Shown piece after piece: positions 11,877-22,977 of a stretch of 64,000 nucleotides of DNA (position 1 is its first letter; each line of letters begins with the position of its first letter). The translations under genes and the position numbers were made by a program. The stretch is from Rhizoctonia solani (taxonomy: Eukaryota > Basidiomycota > Agaricomycetes > Cantharellales > Ceratobasidiaceae): NCBI RefSeq assembly GCF_016906535.1, contig NC_057379.1, positions 434,001-498,000 on the forward strand, read 5' to 3'. The notes under the pieces were generated by a model. That model had not been told where the DNA came from, did no database searches, and saw only the letters and a program-made list of their open reading frames with translations.

Positions 11877-12914
11877 TCTAGCTCGACGAGGAGGATATTG
11901 AGCTGGGTTATGGTGCTACTCATGCCAAGTGGTATATATCCCTAATCTGCCAAGACATAGCTCCCCCGTTAACGTACAGCCTTCCATTACATCCCACTGC
12001 CTCTACTAATTCCTCTCACATAAACACGTTCCTACCCAGTATTCCAGGCTCATCGAATTCGGTTATATTGATTAGGTCTTGGCAATCCGCAGCTTGCTTG
12101 GTGATCCTCGTAGTCAAATATCTGACGCGATTGGCGACAAGAAACATATCATTTCAACTACATCCAAGGTATTCCTCGGCACTTACGGAAAGATAAATCC
12201 GAACTCCGAACTCCAACGAGTGTGAAAGGATCTTATATATTTGCGTTGTGACCTGCTGTACGTCGTGACGGATAATGTCTGGTCAACACACCCAAGAATG
12301 CTTGTCCCTCTAGACTGATCATGAGCGCCCGCTAAGCGCCCTTCAAGTCTTGTACTGATCTGCAAGTGGCACAGGTTTGCTAGCGGCGCTCCACGGAGAA
12401 GCTGTGATTGGGCCATCTCTGATCTTGATCGTGTTGCGCTTTGGGGCTGAATCAATACTAATGCCAGCGGGATCGTATGCCCGAGACCAGTTGGCATGTT
12501 AAGTAAAATGGTGCATGTTTCACTGCGAGGTCGCGAGGTATATAGTGTATTAGAAATGCGTGCATACGGCACTGCTTTAATTCAAATACCGACTCAATTT
12601 GACGAATATATGCGTTGAGTTGTGCAGTGTCTAAGTGTTGGTGAAAAACATTCTACATATATTTCGAGACCCAGCTAATCGCTAGAAGTGCTGGAGTAAA
12701 CGTCAAAATTGTACTAGCTTCCTAGTCGACCACTAATTAGGTACAAGTAGTATCTCAGAAGCATTTCCTATGCGGCTTAATAGTGGTGAAGAGAGGCAAC
12801 AAAATCAGATTTTACACAATTTACTTTATCTAATACATTGCACACAAATCTGAACCTAAAATTCTATAGCCAGCCGAATTATGTACCGATATGGTCGTAA
12901 CAGCTCACGGACCA
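11877..12914. other. 1-kb intergenic region
   Basis: Upstream of the dioxygenase gene and downstream of the barwin-like gene. Apart from the TATA-like element I see no gene; the longest open frames are low-complexity or antisense without family signals. Confidence 0.45.
11933..11938 (-). promoter_or_regulatory. TATA-like element of the dioxygenase gene
   Basis: TATATA lies about 57-62 bp upstream of the ATG at 11876 on the minus strand, a plausible spacing for a core promoter. Confidence 0.4.
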
Positions 12915-13821
12915 TTAATTGAAGTGCCATGTAGCGCCATACAGACGACCAGTAGCCAATGGAGCAAACTGTGTTACCAGGTTTTATGATTAGTTTGTGC
13001 TAGTATAAGAATCAGGAGGACAGCACCTGTTGGAAGGCAGAGGGCGAAAGATCTAGGTCCCAGAGAGCGCAACCTTCACAGCGGTCGACGATTCCAACGC
13101 GGATAGTCTTGCCGCCGTCTTGGTACAGAAACGTGAGCTGAAGAATTAATACAGTGTGAGTGATGAATACTCACAGGTGATATCAGCAGTGTGAGGTGTA
13201 GTGCAGCTTTTTCGAGTTTTGTTTACAACAAGAAATTTACCTGTTAGCCTGAGTCACTTACACGGGGTTGTTGTTAGGGTTTCCTCCTAAACACATATGT
13301 TAGCTCACAGGCTTCATTTAACATAAAGTATGTAATTTACCAGCATAGCCTGGCCAGTTGTCATAAAGCTCATGGGAGATGGCAGCAACCCCTGTATCGA
13401 ATAAGGTTATCGTTCAGCTATAAAAGACAAGTCAGAGATATCTTACATTCGGTATCCGACTGTGGAGAAGGAGTTAATTTCTACCGAAGCACAATTCATG
13501 GAGAGGTATTACTCACGTTCGTCCAGCCACAGGCACCAAGTCCAATTGAGACTATTACGGTAAGTGTTAGCCACATGAATAAACAACACCTTTGGAATAT
13601 TGCGTACAGTACGTCAACTACAGTGGGTGGTAATATCAGCTAGAGAAATTGTAAAGAAACCAAGAGGTACGCACTTGTCCAGTGTGAGTCCCGCTGGGAT
13701 TAATAGAGCGCCCTGCGATTGCGGACTCGGTGAGGTTAGCAGGTAAGGCGGCCACACCGGCGAGTAAAGAGCTGGCCCCAACGACGGCAGTAATAACGGC
13801 AAAAACCTTGTTGAACATCAT
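12915..13821 (-). CDS. small secreted RlpA/barwin-like double-psi beta-barrel protein
   Basis: Predicted secreted protein of the expansin/barwin-like double-psi beta-barrel group, common as fungal effectors and wall proteins. The start at 13821 (MMFNKVFAVITAVVGASSL) is a signal peptide ending near AALPA. After GTHTGQ, a 28-nt exon supplies LTYCTQYSK, then SIGLGACGWTN, SDTEWVAAISHELYDNWPGY, GGNPNNNP and TFLYQDGGKTIRVGIVDRC, with stop after ATWHFN at 12915-12917. The motifs GxCG, GGNPNNNP and VxDRCxGC are those of the family. The stretch from about 13180 to 13270 between GGNPNNNPV and TFLYQDG is unresolved: a short exon must lie there, but I could not fix its borders. At least seven exons encode roughly 130-140 residues. 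Confidence 0.82.
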
Positions 13822-13916
13822 TGTCAAAATGGGAAGTGAGCTTAGGAGAGCTCGAAAAGCAGCTGAATGAATATGGATCTTAGCTTTTGATGCCTGCATT
13901 ATTGACCTTGGCTTCA

Positions 13917-13923
13917 TTTTATA
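13917..13923 (-). promoter_or_regulatory. TATA box of the barwin-like gene
   Basis: TATAAAA on the minus strand, about 96-102 bp upstream of the chosen ATG at 13821. It supports that start rather than an upstream in-frame Met. Confidence 0.5.
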
Positions 13924-14946
13924 CCCTCAGGACGCATACATAATTGTATTGAACAATAATGAAGAAATATCTATGGTGCCCAAGCGCATGTGGTCACTTG
14001 GACAGAGGTGTCGTAGCCGAACACCGAGCGGCCCGCATACAGCCAGCCGACTTCCAACATTTCTTAACCGTTGGTCTGATAAAAATATCAACATAAGCGG
14101 AATGATCGCCAAGATCAATAGACAGCATCTACACTACTCCTTAATCTCGGGCGGAGAAGTTTGGCCGAAGTGGTTGACCGGGCAGTCCTGACTCTACATT
14201 CAGGCAGAGTGGTGGATTCGGACCTTGTGTGTATACCTGTAATTATATTCTTAAGCTTATTTTGTGGTCATTGAATTAATGGAGCCAATTTGGCATTCAA
14301 AAGTGCTTGCATCTAGCTATGATGGCGTGATACAGCGAACCCAAGCGTCAACAATAGCCGCTGGGAAAGTTTCCTAAAGCAGCTACGATCATGTCGGCCA
14401 TTCGGCTGTACCTGATCCATTGAATTGTGCTGGCGTGAAAAGAAGTTCTATATATAGTATACTCTGATAGTTATACCCACCAAGGTCTTATCATGCTTAC
14501 GCAAGGCAATAAGAAGCTCCGGAGGGGACTGTTCATCCATGTGGGGCCTTCGAAAGTGGTTCTCGCATTTGTTTGTGTCAAAATTAAACTGTAGTGGCCC
14601 TGACCATAATTACAGAGTAGAATATCGGTGCTACGACTGGCCCTCTATGTTGACTGTGAGTGCACTTGTAATTATGTAAGTTAACCTGGGCGACCGTGAG
14701 GACACTTCATCGATCGTGATATTGCGCGCGGTCATCTCTCGGCCATGTATTGACAGGTTTGACAGCCTGTAAGCAATGTACACATCCATATTGAAAACAC
14801 TGGATGTTGCGACTATTTTCTGCTTGATGGAGGTGAATGTCTTTGTGCTAGACCGGAGAAATGAAATGCACTGAGCACGCTGGCCCGACATGTGCTGAAA
14901 GCCCATTTAGTTGTTTATTTATACGCCTTGCGGCTCGCAGTCTTGA
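13924..14946. other. intergenic region left of the hAT element
   Basis: No gene supported. Short open frames on both strands lack family resemblance. Its right edge is the 8-bp target duplication of the transposon. Confidence 0.45.
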
Positions 14947-14954
14947 GTATACAG
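14947..14954. repeat. left target-site duplication of hAT element
   Basis: GTATACAG directly abuts the left terminal repeat and is repeated perfectly at 16023-16030. An 8-bp duplication is the hAT superfamily hallmark. Confidence 0.88.
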
Positions 14955-16022
14955 TAGCGTTGCGGCCGAGACGAGTTTGACCGGGTGGACCTCGTATCGC
15001 CTCGAAAATTGGGGCTTCGCGAGGTCAGGGATTCGCCTCGTCATCAAGGGAAAGAATCGCCGGCGAGTGACCGGCCACTCGCTGGAGCTAACCAAATTAG
15101 GACCGGCGAGTCCCACTTGACTCGCATTAGTCAGCTACGGCCCGCTTCCCGACCTGGGTCTCACTCCGCTGTACTCGATCGCAGCAAAAAATCCTATTGT
15201 GCTTAATGAAATGAATAAATACATAGTCAGCATTTTGACACAGTTTTCGATTCTGGAATTCTACAGCACATAACTCGTGAGCTGTTACAACGTCATATAC
15301 CTTGCTCTTGCCTGCGATAGGCGCATATACGCGCATGCATCCTGAAACAAATCAGCCGCAATGAGCTTGGAGCATACCTGGAGCAACCAGATGACCGCAC
15401 AAGCTGAATGAAGTCATGAGAAAAAAGAGAGCAAGTGTGTGGTATGAAAGTAAGAGACACAAGGAGGGTTGAAGGGCAAGCTCGAACTGCTCAGCTTCTG
15501 GTGCATCCAATATCTAATTGTTTCTTTTTATTCGTATCTTACTTACAATGCAACGACCCGTCGGCGACCCTGCTACTCAGCCCGAGCCAGCTCTCGTCCG
15601 AACGAGTTTTTTCATCTAGTAAGTTAACTTGCACCTCCGAGCGGAACCGGATCTCCTCCAGGTCCATGGAGTCACTCCAGGTTCTCAAGCATGCGTTGTA
15701 TCGACGCCGCAGGTCAGCAGCTGAATCGCAAGCTCTCGACTTCGTAGCCCATCAGTTCGAGAACCTGGAGGTGGATAATTAGGTCGAGTATTTTTGATTT
15801 TATCTCTTATGTACATATATAATCTGTGAACTACATTCTTCAGAGCTGACGATCCTGCCGAATCTTGGACCAACGTAGGCGCCGAGCCTTCCCGCTGGCT
15901 GACAAACCATCGGTAAAGTCGGCGAGTTAGGGTCGATTTTGCTTAGTCAACCCCGCTGAGTTTAAACTTGCTCGACTTCTCACGAGTTCGCATCGTCTCG
16001 TCTCGCCTCGGCCGCAACGCTA
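14955..16022. mobile_element. internally deleted hAT DNA transposon (1,068 bp)
   Basis: The ends form terminal inverted repeats: left TAGCGTTGCGGCCGAG at 14955-14970, and its reverse complement at 16007-16022. The match continues imperfectly inward through CGAG-rich subterminal sequence such as 14971-14975 and 15990-16006. The flanking 8-bp duplication GTATACAG is perfect. Inside, only the C-terminal dimerisation part of a transposase remains (15435-15782), so the element is a non-autonomous deletion derivative that would need a transposase in trans. Known hAT elements have 8-bp duplications and short inverted repeats, which fits. Perfect duplication and intact ends suggest a fairly recent insertion. 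Confidence 0.87.
15435..15782 (+). pseudogene. hAT transposase fragment, C-terminal dimerisation domain
   Basis: The frame holds the hAT C-terminal dimerisation signature: NDPSATLLLSPSQLSSERVF followed by SSSKLTCTSERNRISSRSME and SLQVLKHAL. This matches the family pattern of Ser-Ser-x-x-SERxFS followed by R-N-R-L and a terminal Leu-rich helix. There is no ATG-led N-terminal part: the BED zinc finger and the catalytic RNase-H-like region are absent between 14975 and 15435. It ends at TAG 15780-15782, about 240 bp before the right end, which is normal spacing for a hAT 3' flank. Confidence 0.75.
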
Positions 16023-16030
16023 GTATACAG
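16023..16030. repeat. right target-site duplication of hAT element
   Basis: GTATACAG, identical to 14947-14954. Confidence 0.88.
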
Positions 16031-16588
16031 CCTTGGAAGTTTACTTGAATAACACAGGCGATCTATCGCACCATGGGCCCGTGGCCATGGATTACACGCA
16101 TATCAGTTGCCAGTGCTGGTTCTATGCCTCTTGGATACAATTGACGTATTTGGATGATATGCAAGGAGGGGCGATCAGCGTATGTTTACAACTGGCGATG
16201 GCCGTTCTTAAAGTTGTATGGATCGAGGTCTGGCTATGGCTTCTTATTGTGTCATCATTGTCCTCTTAGAAATGAGCATCGATATCGAGCGCCTTTCCCG
16301 ACAGATCATTGCTTATGTAACAGGCCGGGATGCCAGATTTGGCTAAAATGTTAGTGTGAAACAATATCCAACTGAATAGGTCGTAGGTCAATGACGATGG
16401 GTGCGTAATGTACATACCACGATCGAGAACAAACCAACATCGGGCCAGCGCAGTTATCGAACGGAGGAAGTGTATGCCAGTCTGTCTGCTCATGCCTATA
16501 AATAAGAGCACTGTTCGAGAATGAGCCTCATAACGCCTCCAAACTAGTTCTCACTCACCTCACTACACTTACTCCAATTCCCGTTGAA
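16031..16588. promoter_or_regulatory. upstream region of the HVA1-like gene
   Basis: A TATAAATA element at 16497-16504 lies 85-92 bp before the ATG at 16589. Nothing else is recognised. Confidence 0.45.
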
Positions 16589-17100
16589 ATGGCTCAGTAC
16601 CAAGTAAGTCTACAGTAGAGCTTGTGACTTGCGGTGTCTAAGCTTGCTTCCAGGTCGGTCAGAAGGTCAAGTACACCGCCAGTGCGTATACGATCACTGT
16701 AATAGGTTCGCTCCGAGGCTAACGGACCCTACTAGTTGGTGGTGGCAATGTCGAAAACTCCACAACCACCGGGGAGATAGTCGAAGTCATCACCAGCCCC
16801 GAACCCGCTGGAACCAGTGGGAACACTGTTCAGGTGAGTAACGTTTAATGAAATAGTCTATCAATGACTCACCAACAATACTTTATGGTCAGGCTTCAGA
16901 AGAAGAACCCCGTAAATAGTGTCATATTGCTATCTATTTTCATTGACTAACTGCTTATTTTAGGCTACTTGATCAGGAATGACAATACTGGTATGTCATC
17001 AAACACTCGTTATATATCGATGTCAAGTATTTACAAACTGAATTAAACAGGCAAAGAGACTGCCTACAAAGCGGACAACATCGTGGAAGTTATTAACTAA
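16589..17100 (+). CDS. HVA1-family TUDOR-domain small protein
   Basis: A 78-residue protein of the hypervirulence-associated TUDOR (HVA1, formerly DUF2945) family, of uncertain cellular role. Six exons: 16589-16603, 16654-16681, 16736-16833, 16893-16911, 16964-16990 and 17051-17100, total 237 nt, all GT-AG with consistent phases. The protein starts MAQYQVGQKVKYTAIGGG, has a TGEIVEVI strand and a negatively charged linker (SEEEPR), and ends with the family signature YLIRNDNTGKETAYKADNIV. The exons are very short (15, 28, 98, 19, 27 and 50 nt). In animals and fungi TUDOR folds bind methylated ligands, but no binding cage can be claimed here. Confidence 0.88.
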
Positions 17101-18703
17101 ACTGGAATAATTTTGTAATCTTCTGTTCATTGCATGTAATCAACCGATGGGCTCAAGACCATATTCTTCACTTTTCACTTGAACCGTTTGATAGACCGCT
17201 CCCCCAGGAGTACAGGCTGATCCTTAGTTTGCTTCAAGAATGAGAAATACTCGACCTGAGTATCAAAACACTGTATACTTCCGCTATATGCCGGCTTGTC
17301 ACCTGGTACTAGGCCTGGACCTTGACGATCCGACGCGTGGCGCGCGGATGAGATCGAGACACCAAGACGCCGAGACATAGCTAAAAGATTTGGTCATAGT
17401 GAGCTACATATGATGTACTCATGAAAGGATGAGTGTAAAACGGATAGGCCAGGCTGACCAAAGTGAGGTATATTCAGGATCGATGCCCAACTTTCTCCTT
17501 CTGGGCCCTTCACGGTGGATAACTATCGAAGGTCATCTCCTCATCACTGTGTTTAGAAAGTTCAAGGTTGTAGAGCACTTAAGGAGCAAGAGACAGGGAC
17601 GTTATGCTAGGAAGAATCCATATATACGTACCGTATGGGTACACTGGAGCTCGAGGCCATTTTGAAATATTGACTGTTTGACTCAACCTCAGTCAACCCT
17701 ATCCTCGTTTTCATCGGACCAAATTTCCATGGATTCATCATATGAATTTGAGATACGAATAGTATACGATCACGAATTTTGCCTTACTAATCCCGCGTGC
17801 GCGTCAACCAAACCTCAAACGCTCAGATAATGAATAGGAGCCATACGAGACCAGGGCAAACCACTCATAAATGAGCAACAAGTCCCCGTTGCACACTAAG
17901 TCCCTAAAACAAACCCACAATAATGTAATAGTAAGAACATAAAGACAGAGTGAGGCAGTTGGGGCCAAAATGGGACAACAGCAATGGGGAGATTGCCTTT
18001 CTGGCATGTCCGCAGGATGAGCATTAATATTATCCATAGAGACCATTCCCAGAGTCCACGCAGGAAATGAACTTCAAGACAGCTTCTAATCCCTCGAGGG
18101 TTACGAAAAGAGCCATTCAGTCGAGGTTCCGTGAGATACTGCTAAGGAGTTTTTGATTATCCTCTGCAAGAAAACAGTGGAATAATAGGTTTGGGACTGA
18201 TTGTGTGGGGTGGTCGTACGTACATTTGGGATCGCCGTGGATGAAAGGCATCCCGGCCTTGTATTGCCCAAAACAACCACCGCCCGTCATGATATGTACG
18301 AGACGGGAGGAGACCAAGCGGGTTAGGCCGGGGCGATTGAACATAGGGCAGAGCTTGAGAGACGGTGGGCGAGGGATGCGTTTCCGAATCTCGGAGCGGG
18401 GGGGAGGGTTTCGAGCCAGATCTTCCTCCATGCCTTGGCGGCTCGCTATGTGGCTTGGTATTTGGCTCCTGTCCCGATTTGGTTAAATAATGCGATGGGA
18501 CGGGAACCGAATCTTGGGCTGGCTAGCCTATCCGCTAGCTCGTTATGATGCGCGCATATATAGCAACCTACTCAAAACCATATATTTCCCTCCCCATAGC
18601 AAATCATAAATTACAGTGAGTTTTACATGTGTAAGTTCTTCTAGAAACCATAACAATAGTTAATAATAACTTAGAGACAATCAATCTATATTCATCAACT
18701 GCG
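17101..18703. other. 1.6-kb gene-poor region
   Basis: Apart from a doubtful minus-strand frame at 18117-18431, I see no gene. TATA-like repeats (GCATATATA at about 18554-18562) lie near the methyltransferase 3' end. Confidence 0.4.
18117..18431 (-). CDS. doubtful small ORF
   Basis: An ATG at 18431 opens MEEDLARNPPPRSEIRKRIP and continues through RLVHIMTGGGCFGQYKAGMP. It has a coding-like composition up to HGDPK near 18225. There, a good donor (GTACGT) and an acceptor before AGGATAATC would create a stop at the junction, so the end is unclear. No family recognised. It may be a short real protein or chance. Confidence 0.25.
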   Translation of the reverse strand: MEEDLARNPPPRSEIRKRIPRPPSLKLCPMFNRPGLTRLVSSRLVHIMTGGGCFGQYKAGMPFIHGDPKCTYDHPTQSVPNLLFHCFLAEDNQKLLSSISRNLD

Positions 18704-19975
18704 TCAACTCCGTTTAACTGCCTGTATACCATAAAACCGTGATAAGCTGCATCTCCTAGGGTCCTTCAATTCCTCGATAGAGGCTTCAATAATATTGTTG
18801 GCTTCATCGCTTGTCATTCCACCGTCACGTAAGACACCAAACATGTCGCGGGTCGTCATTGTAGCGTAGTGGGCTAAAACGGGTATGATTCGGGAGTCCA
18901 GTTTGGATGTGCAGGGATATGTTCCATGTGGGTATGAAGGATATGATATCGTAATCGCCTCCACTCTTTCGAATCCTTTTGATTGATCAGAGTTGATATG
19001 CGACCACAAGCCTGAATCAGGTGCCAGCCATCGGGCTATCTTGTCGCATATATCCGGTTCGCCGCCAAGTCGGGTGAGGACCTCTCGTGCAATATCATAA
19101 ATCCTGGAGCTGGCTGGCTTTAGACTTTGCCCCAATCGAGGACTCTCTTGCGGCTCCCATAGTCTCAGGTTATAATCGCGTATATATAATATTCCCCCTG
19201 GGCGTAGTACACGATGCACATCACGAAGAAGCGCACGATAGTCATTGACCTGGTGCACAGAGTCAGCGGTATAGTAGCGTGTTATGATAACACCACCAAC
19301 CAGCTCCGATGCTACGTTAAGGAATACGATATCTTGGGATGAGTCTTCAAGCAGTATCCTCGCGGCAAAGTCGTAAACTTCGAACAAGATGTTCGAGCGA
19401 GGCGTGTGTGCCATGACTGGTACAAAATCCAGGCTTCGGAATTGTACATTGGGGAACTTGGCTGCCATGTCTTGAGCCCTTTATGAAAACCTATTAGTTG
19501 CATAAATACATCATGACTTATCTACTTACCAAGTTCCATCCCTCGTACCCAATTCAAGGACATTGAACCTCCGTTCAGGATTGGAAGTCAACATATCATT
19601 CATAAACCCACTGCAATCGCCGCCAAACAAGTACTTTCCGAGAATATGCCGTAATATGTATCTTCGAGTGCTATCTGCAGGGAAGAATCGGAGAGCATTC
19701 TCACTTGCGGGTTGCTGGCGGCCATGACGTTCAACAAAGTATTCTAACACCACAGAAGGTTAATGCAAGTCATGAGTAGAGTCCTTCGCAGTAGCAGAGA
19801 ATCAGCTAATACCTGGCACATTCTCCGAGTTTATAGTCAGACCAGAAGCTGCTGACTCTGCTTCAGAATCAATTACCGACTCCAAGTCGACCGTGTCGGG
19901 ATGGAGGTTGGGGATGACACAATACACGGGGCTTTCGGCATTGGTTGTTATATCATAAATCGGATAAGCCGCCAT
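18704..19975 (-). CDS. class I SAM-dependent methyltransferase
   Basis: Predicted S-adenosylmethionine-dependent methyltransferase of 383 residues. Three exons: 19813-19975, 19530-19743 and 18704-19478. Phases 1 and 2 join perfectly, and the second junction rebuilds a Trp in the SAM-binding motif. Motif I reads FNVLELGTRDGTW; an acidic post-I residue is likely at VQFRSLDFVPV; the later DVHRVLRPGGILYIRDYNL is the strand 5 region typical of class I enzymes. The chosen ATG at 19975 (MAAYPIYDITTNAE) is the first in frame. It resembles the fungal TAM/UMTA-like secondary-metabolism methyltransferases, but the substrate is unknown and no biosynthetic genes lie nearby. Confidence 0.82.
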
Positions 19976-20406
19976 GCCAAAATCGCTCAAGTACAAGTAC
20001 AAGAAATTCTCACTGTGTGGCGTTGGAGGGATAGCGATACGGACTACTTTAATACCTCGATCTCTTCAGAGAGCTTAGCAGATCAGAATCACATCGCGCT
20101 ATGGCACGACTAGGCGGTATGCATTGGAGGGTCAGAATTCCGCTGGGGGGTCAGACTTCCGCTGATGTGCAGACGTCCTGATTGGGCCCTGAAGTCTAAA
20201 AGACCATAAGAAGCACGTGGGGGAGGTCAAACTTGGATAAATTAATTCGTATAGCCCTCAGGTCCAGTGGTATTCAACTTCGGATCTGGTTGCTTGAAAC
20301 TCAGATTGATACGATATGTGTATACGGAAAAGCATGGAACACTAAACACTTTATTTTGAAGACGGGTATGAACAAAATAAATACATAGCTAGCCTATTTC
20401 AGAGTA
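19976..20406. other. intergenic spacer with a small tandem motif
   Basis: Two adjacent near-copies of GGGTCAGAATTCCGCTG (second copy GGGTCAGACTTCCGCTG) lie at about 20129-20164. Otherwise nothing is recognised. It serves as upstream region of the methyltransferase and downstream region of the membrane protein gene. Confidence 0.4.
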
Positions 20407-21343
20407 CTAGCTTAGACGTGTTTGAATAGTTGTCCCTGATTCGGGTTCGAGCTCCCTTGCTCGCTTTTTCGCTCGCTCCATTACCCCCTCATATTCATCA
20501 CCATACCACTGATCTTCCGTTCCAAGGGTTTTATGATGAGCGCGTTTGACTCGTTCGAGCTTCCAGCTCGAATAGAATAACACCAATACGCCACATACGA
20601 CTGTGCATGCCCCGGTTACTACGGTGGTTATAATAGCGGTAGTCGAGAACTTTCCTCCTTGTTGACTGAATACATTAACAAGGGTCGATATCTCACCAGC
20701 GAGTCCATGGAGCGTCCCCGGCCTATTGGAGTAATCAATTCAAAGAGATTAGACGGATCCTTGACCCGCTCGGCGAAAGTTCGCCGGATGCAAATTGACA
20801 CGTACAGGAAAATGCGGTTGACGAGCCAGATGAAGTTTTTGTGCCACCGACGCCAAAGCCAGATCATTCCAACGGCTCCAATGACACAACAAAGACCGGC
20901 AATTACAAGTAAGGGTATATTCTTGACCTGACTTAGGATCCACCTCTCCGCATTAGATCGGGAAGGATCGTCAAGATCCAATTGTTGAATCGAGGTAAAC
21001 GTGCCGGGGAATATAACAAATCCTGCCAAAAGAATCCAAGTAAAGAAGCTAGCACGGGCTGGGATAAGTCAAAGTAATCCGCCTCGCGTAGCGAACTGTT
21101 GATTACTTACGATGCAAGCATATTATGGAACTTCGGTACCGCATCCAGCTCCAATAGCATATTCATGTAGCGCGTATTAGCCGAGGGCCGACGTTTCAAG
21201 GAACCACTAGGTCGCAAGGAGCTCTTGGATTTTGTTGTTGGAGATGGATCAAGGTCCGAGTTTTGAGATTTAAGCGGTAACACAGAGTCGACATTATTCG
21301 TTTCATCAGTTTCGGGATGATGGGCCCACTGTAAACCGGGCAT
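20407..21343 (-). CDS. uncharacterised multi-pass membrane protein
   Basis: 263 residues from three exons, 21111-21343, 20806-21048 and 20407-20722; phases 2 and 2 fit and both donors are strong (GTAAGT, GTACGT). The N-terminal 75 residues are polar and Ser/Lys-rich (SSLRPSGSLKRRPSANTRYM). Hydrophobic segments follow: FFTWILLAGFVIFPGTF, PLLVIAGLCCVIGAVGMIW, a shorter one near IWLVNRIFLPGTL, and TTAIITTVVTGACTVVCGVL. The C-terminus is charged and helical (MERAKKRARELEPES). I recognise no named family; similar fungal proteins exist as hypothetical membrane proteins. Four helices is the best guess. Confidence 0.75.
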
Positions 21344-22171
21344 ATTGGCGGAACTCGGTAGGTATGTAGTAGGTTTAATAAACGGTTATCTTTCGGACTG
21401 AGGAGCCGCTCCTTGAATTCATGGTTTGTCTTATAAACCATAGCATGCTGTGACGTCGGAAATGTAGAAAGAGGAACCAACGAAGTTCGAATGCGTTAGT
21501 AGAGTGGAGCTCATCAAGTAATGCCGGAAAGGTCGTTCTGCCGGAGAGATTATGGCCAATGATTGGAGGAGAGATAAAAAAAATTATATAATCTAGGTGC
21601 CTTGGTTTACGAACCACCGGCACCGGCCCCAGTGGGTGGAGAAAGAATGGTTTGCGGGCTCCGAAGCAGTGTTACAAAGCTACCGATTTCAAGTGTTACA
21701 TGTCCATTAACAACACAAGCCGTTTTTCACATGCTTGAAAATTTCCACGCAGCAGATGAAACGGCGCAAACATGCGACGACACGTTCCAGCCACGCTGAT
21801 CCGCACGCAGGAGAGTATACTCTGATTGTGCGGGGTGGGCCAATCACAGCCTACAGAGCTCTATGATAAAGTGATCGTCGGGGACGGTTTGGACCAAGGG
21901 CGGGGGGAAGAGGTCCAAAGGGGTCCAAGCGAGGCACATTGGTAATTATTACGTTATATAGAAGATAATGAGAGGGGGATTTGACCTCTTCCTTCGCCTC
22001 GAGGCTACACAAAGTAGGAAGCAATAAGCTCTAGTGTAAGGGCTTTGGGATCTTTTTCAGACTATAAATCAAGCCCTCCAGCCCCTCGTTCCCTCACGCT
22101 CGGGGTGCCCCTGCCCTACATCCCCCGCCACCGCACGTTCCCCCGCTTGTCTGCGCCTTCGCTCATCGATC
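21344..22171. promoter_or_regulatory. divergent upstream region with TATA element
   Basis: This lies between divergent starts at 21343 (minus) and 22172 (plus). TATAAAT at 22063-22069 lies 103-109 bp before the ATG at 22172 and is followed by a pyrimidine-rich leader. No gene supported. Confidence 0.45.
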
Positions 22172-22977
22172 ATGAGTCGCGTCCATGAGATCAAGCGTTC
22201 TCCTAGGAAGAAGATGCGCTATTTGCCAAAGGACGTGCCTCAAATCGCCCAGCGCGGCATGATGCCATGGCAAATCACCGAATACCGCCAAGTTTATTGT
22301 TTGGATCGGTTGCCGGACTGCCAGCTCCCCGATGCTGTAAGCCTCATTGCTATCAGCCCGCCACCAGGTGCTTTTTGACTCACCACAAATTAATATACCT
22401 CCTTTTAGGTAATTCACATTCATGTTGAATGGGTTTGGCGAACGCGGAAGCTGGGGAACGTTGCAAATCCTCCCCAAGTTTTGGTACGCTCCTCCACGCA
22501 CTTTTGCCGCTCCGCCTTAATCTAACAGTTCTTTAGGTAGGGGATTACGTGTGGGTTATATCGTGTGAGCAGGGGATCAACGTCGTTCAACTGGGCGTTG
22601 TCAAGGAAATTGTCAGTCAACGAATTCTTTGTTTTGATTGCTATAACTCACAGGCCTCTTAGCTTCACTACCAGGATAGTACCGAGCAGAACATTGTCAC
22701 TGAGATTCTCAGACACATACCGATTCCTCTGGCCCTAGGCGAAGGGAATCGCCCTATCTACAATCGCATTTATCCCACCAGGCACGAGGTGATTTGCGAT
22801 ATGACTCAGGGGCAAGTTCACTGTGCTGGTTTTGAGAGTTATCGGGAACCGTTAGTCAAACGTGTTCCCCGTTCCAAAATTGAGCTCGTAACAAACGTTA
22901 ACGAGGGCGCAAGCTGGGTTGAAGTTCAATATATTCGCAAGGACTTGTGGGCTAAACGCCTCAAGGGCTTAATCTAA
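22172..22977 (+). CDS. uncharacterised protein with a KOW-like segment
   Basis: 205 residues from four exons, 22172-22336, 22409-22483, 22537-22611 and 22675-22977, all phase 0. The basic N-terminus (MSRVHEIKRSPRKKMRYLPK) precedes a segment VGDYVWVISCEQG, then VQLGVVKEID, which resembles a KOW motif (Gly-Asp-x-Val-x-Val then Gly-x-Val). The remainder, including RPIYNRIYPTRHEVI and ELVTNVNEGASWVEVQYI, matches nothing I know. KOW motifs occur in Spt5 and uL24 ribosomal proteins; this protein is too unlike either to name. Exons 2 and 3 are exactly 75 nt each. It could be an RNA-binding or mobile-element-derived protein; function open. Confidence 0.6.

Noticed and set aside
12183..12572. 129-codon minus-strand open frame between the dioxygenase and barwin-like genes
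   Set aside because: No splice context, no family resemblance; probably chance.
20129..20164. Short tandem GGTCAGA-TTCCGCTG pair as an operator or transposon end
   Set aside because: Two imperfect copies only, no duplication of target or inverted partner; kept only as a note under the spacer.
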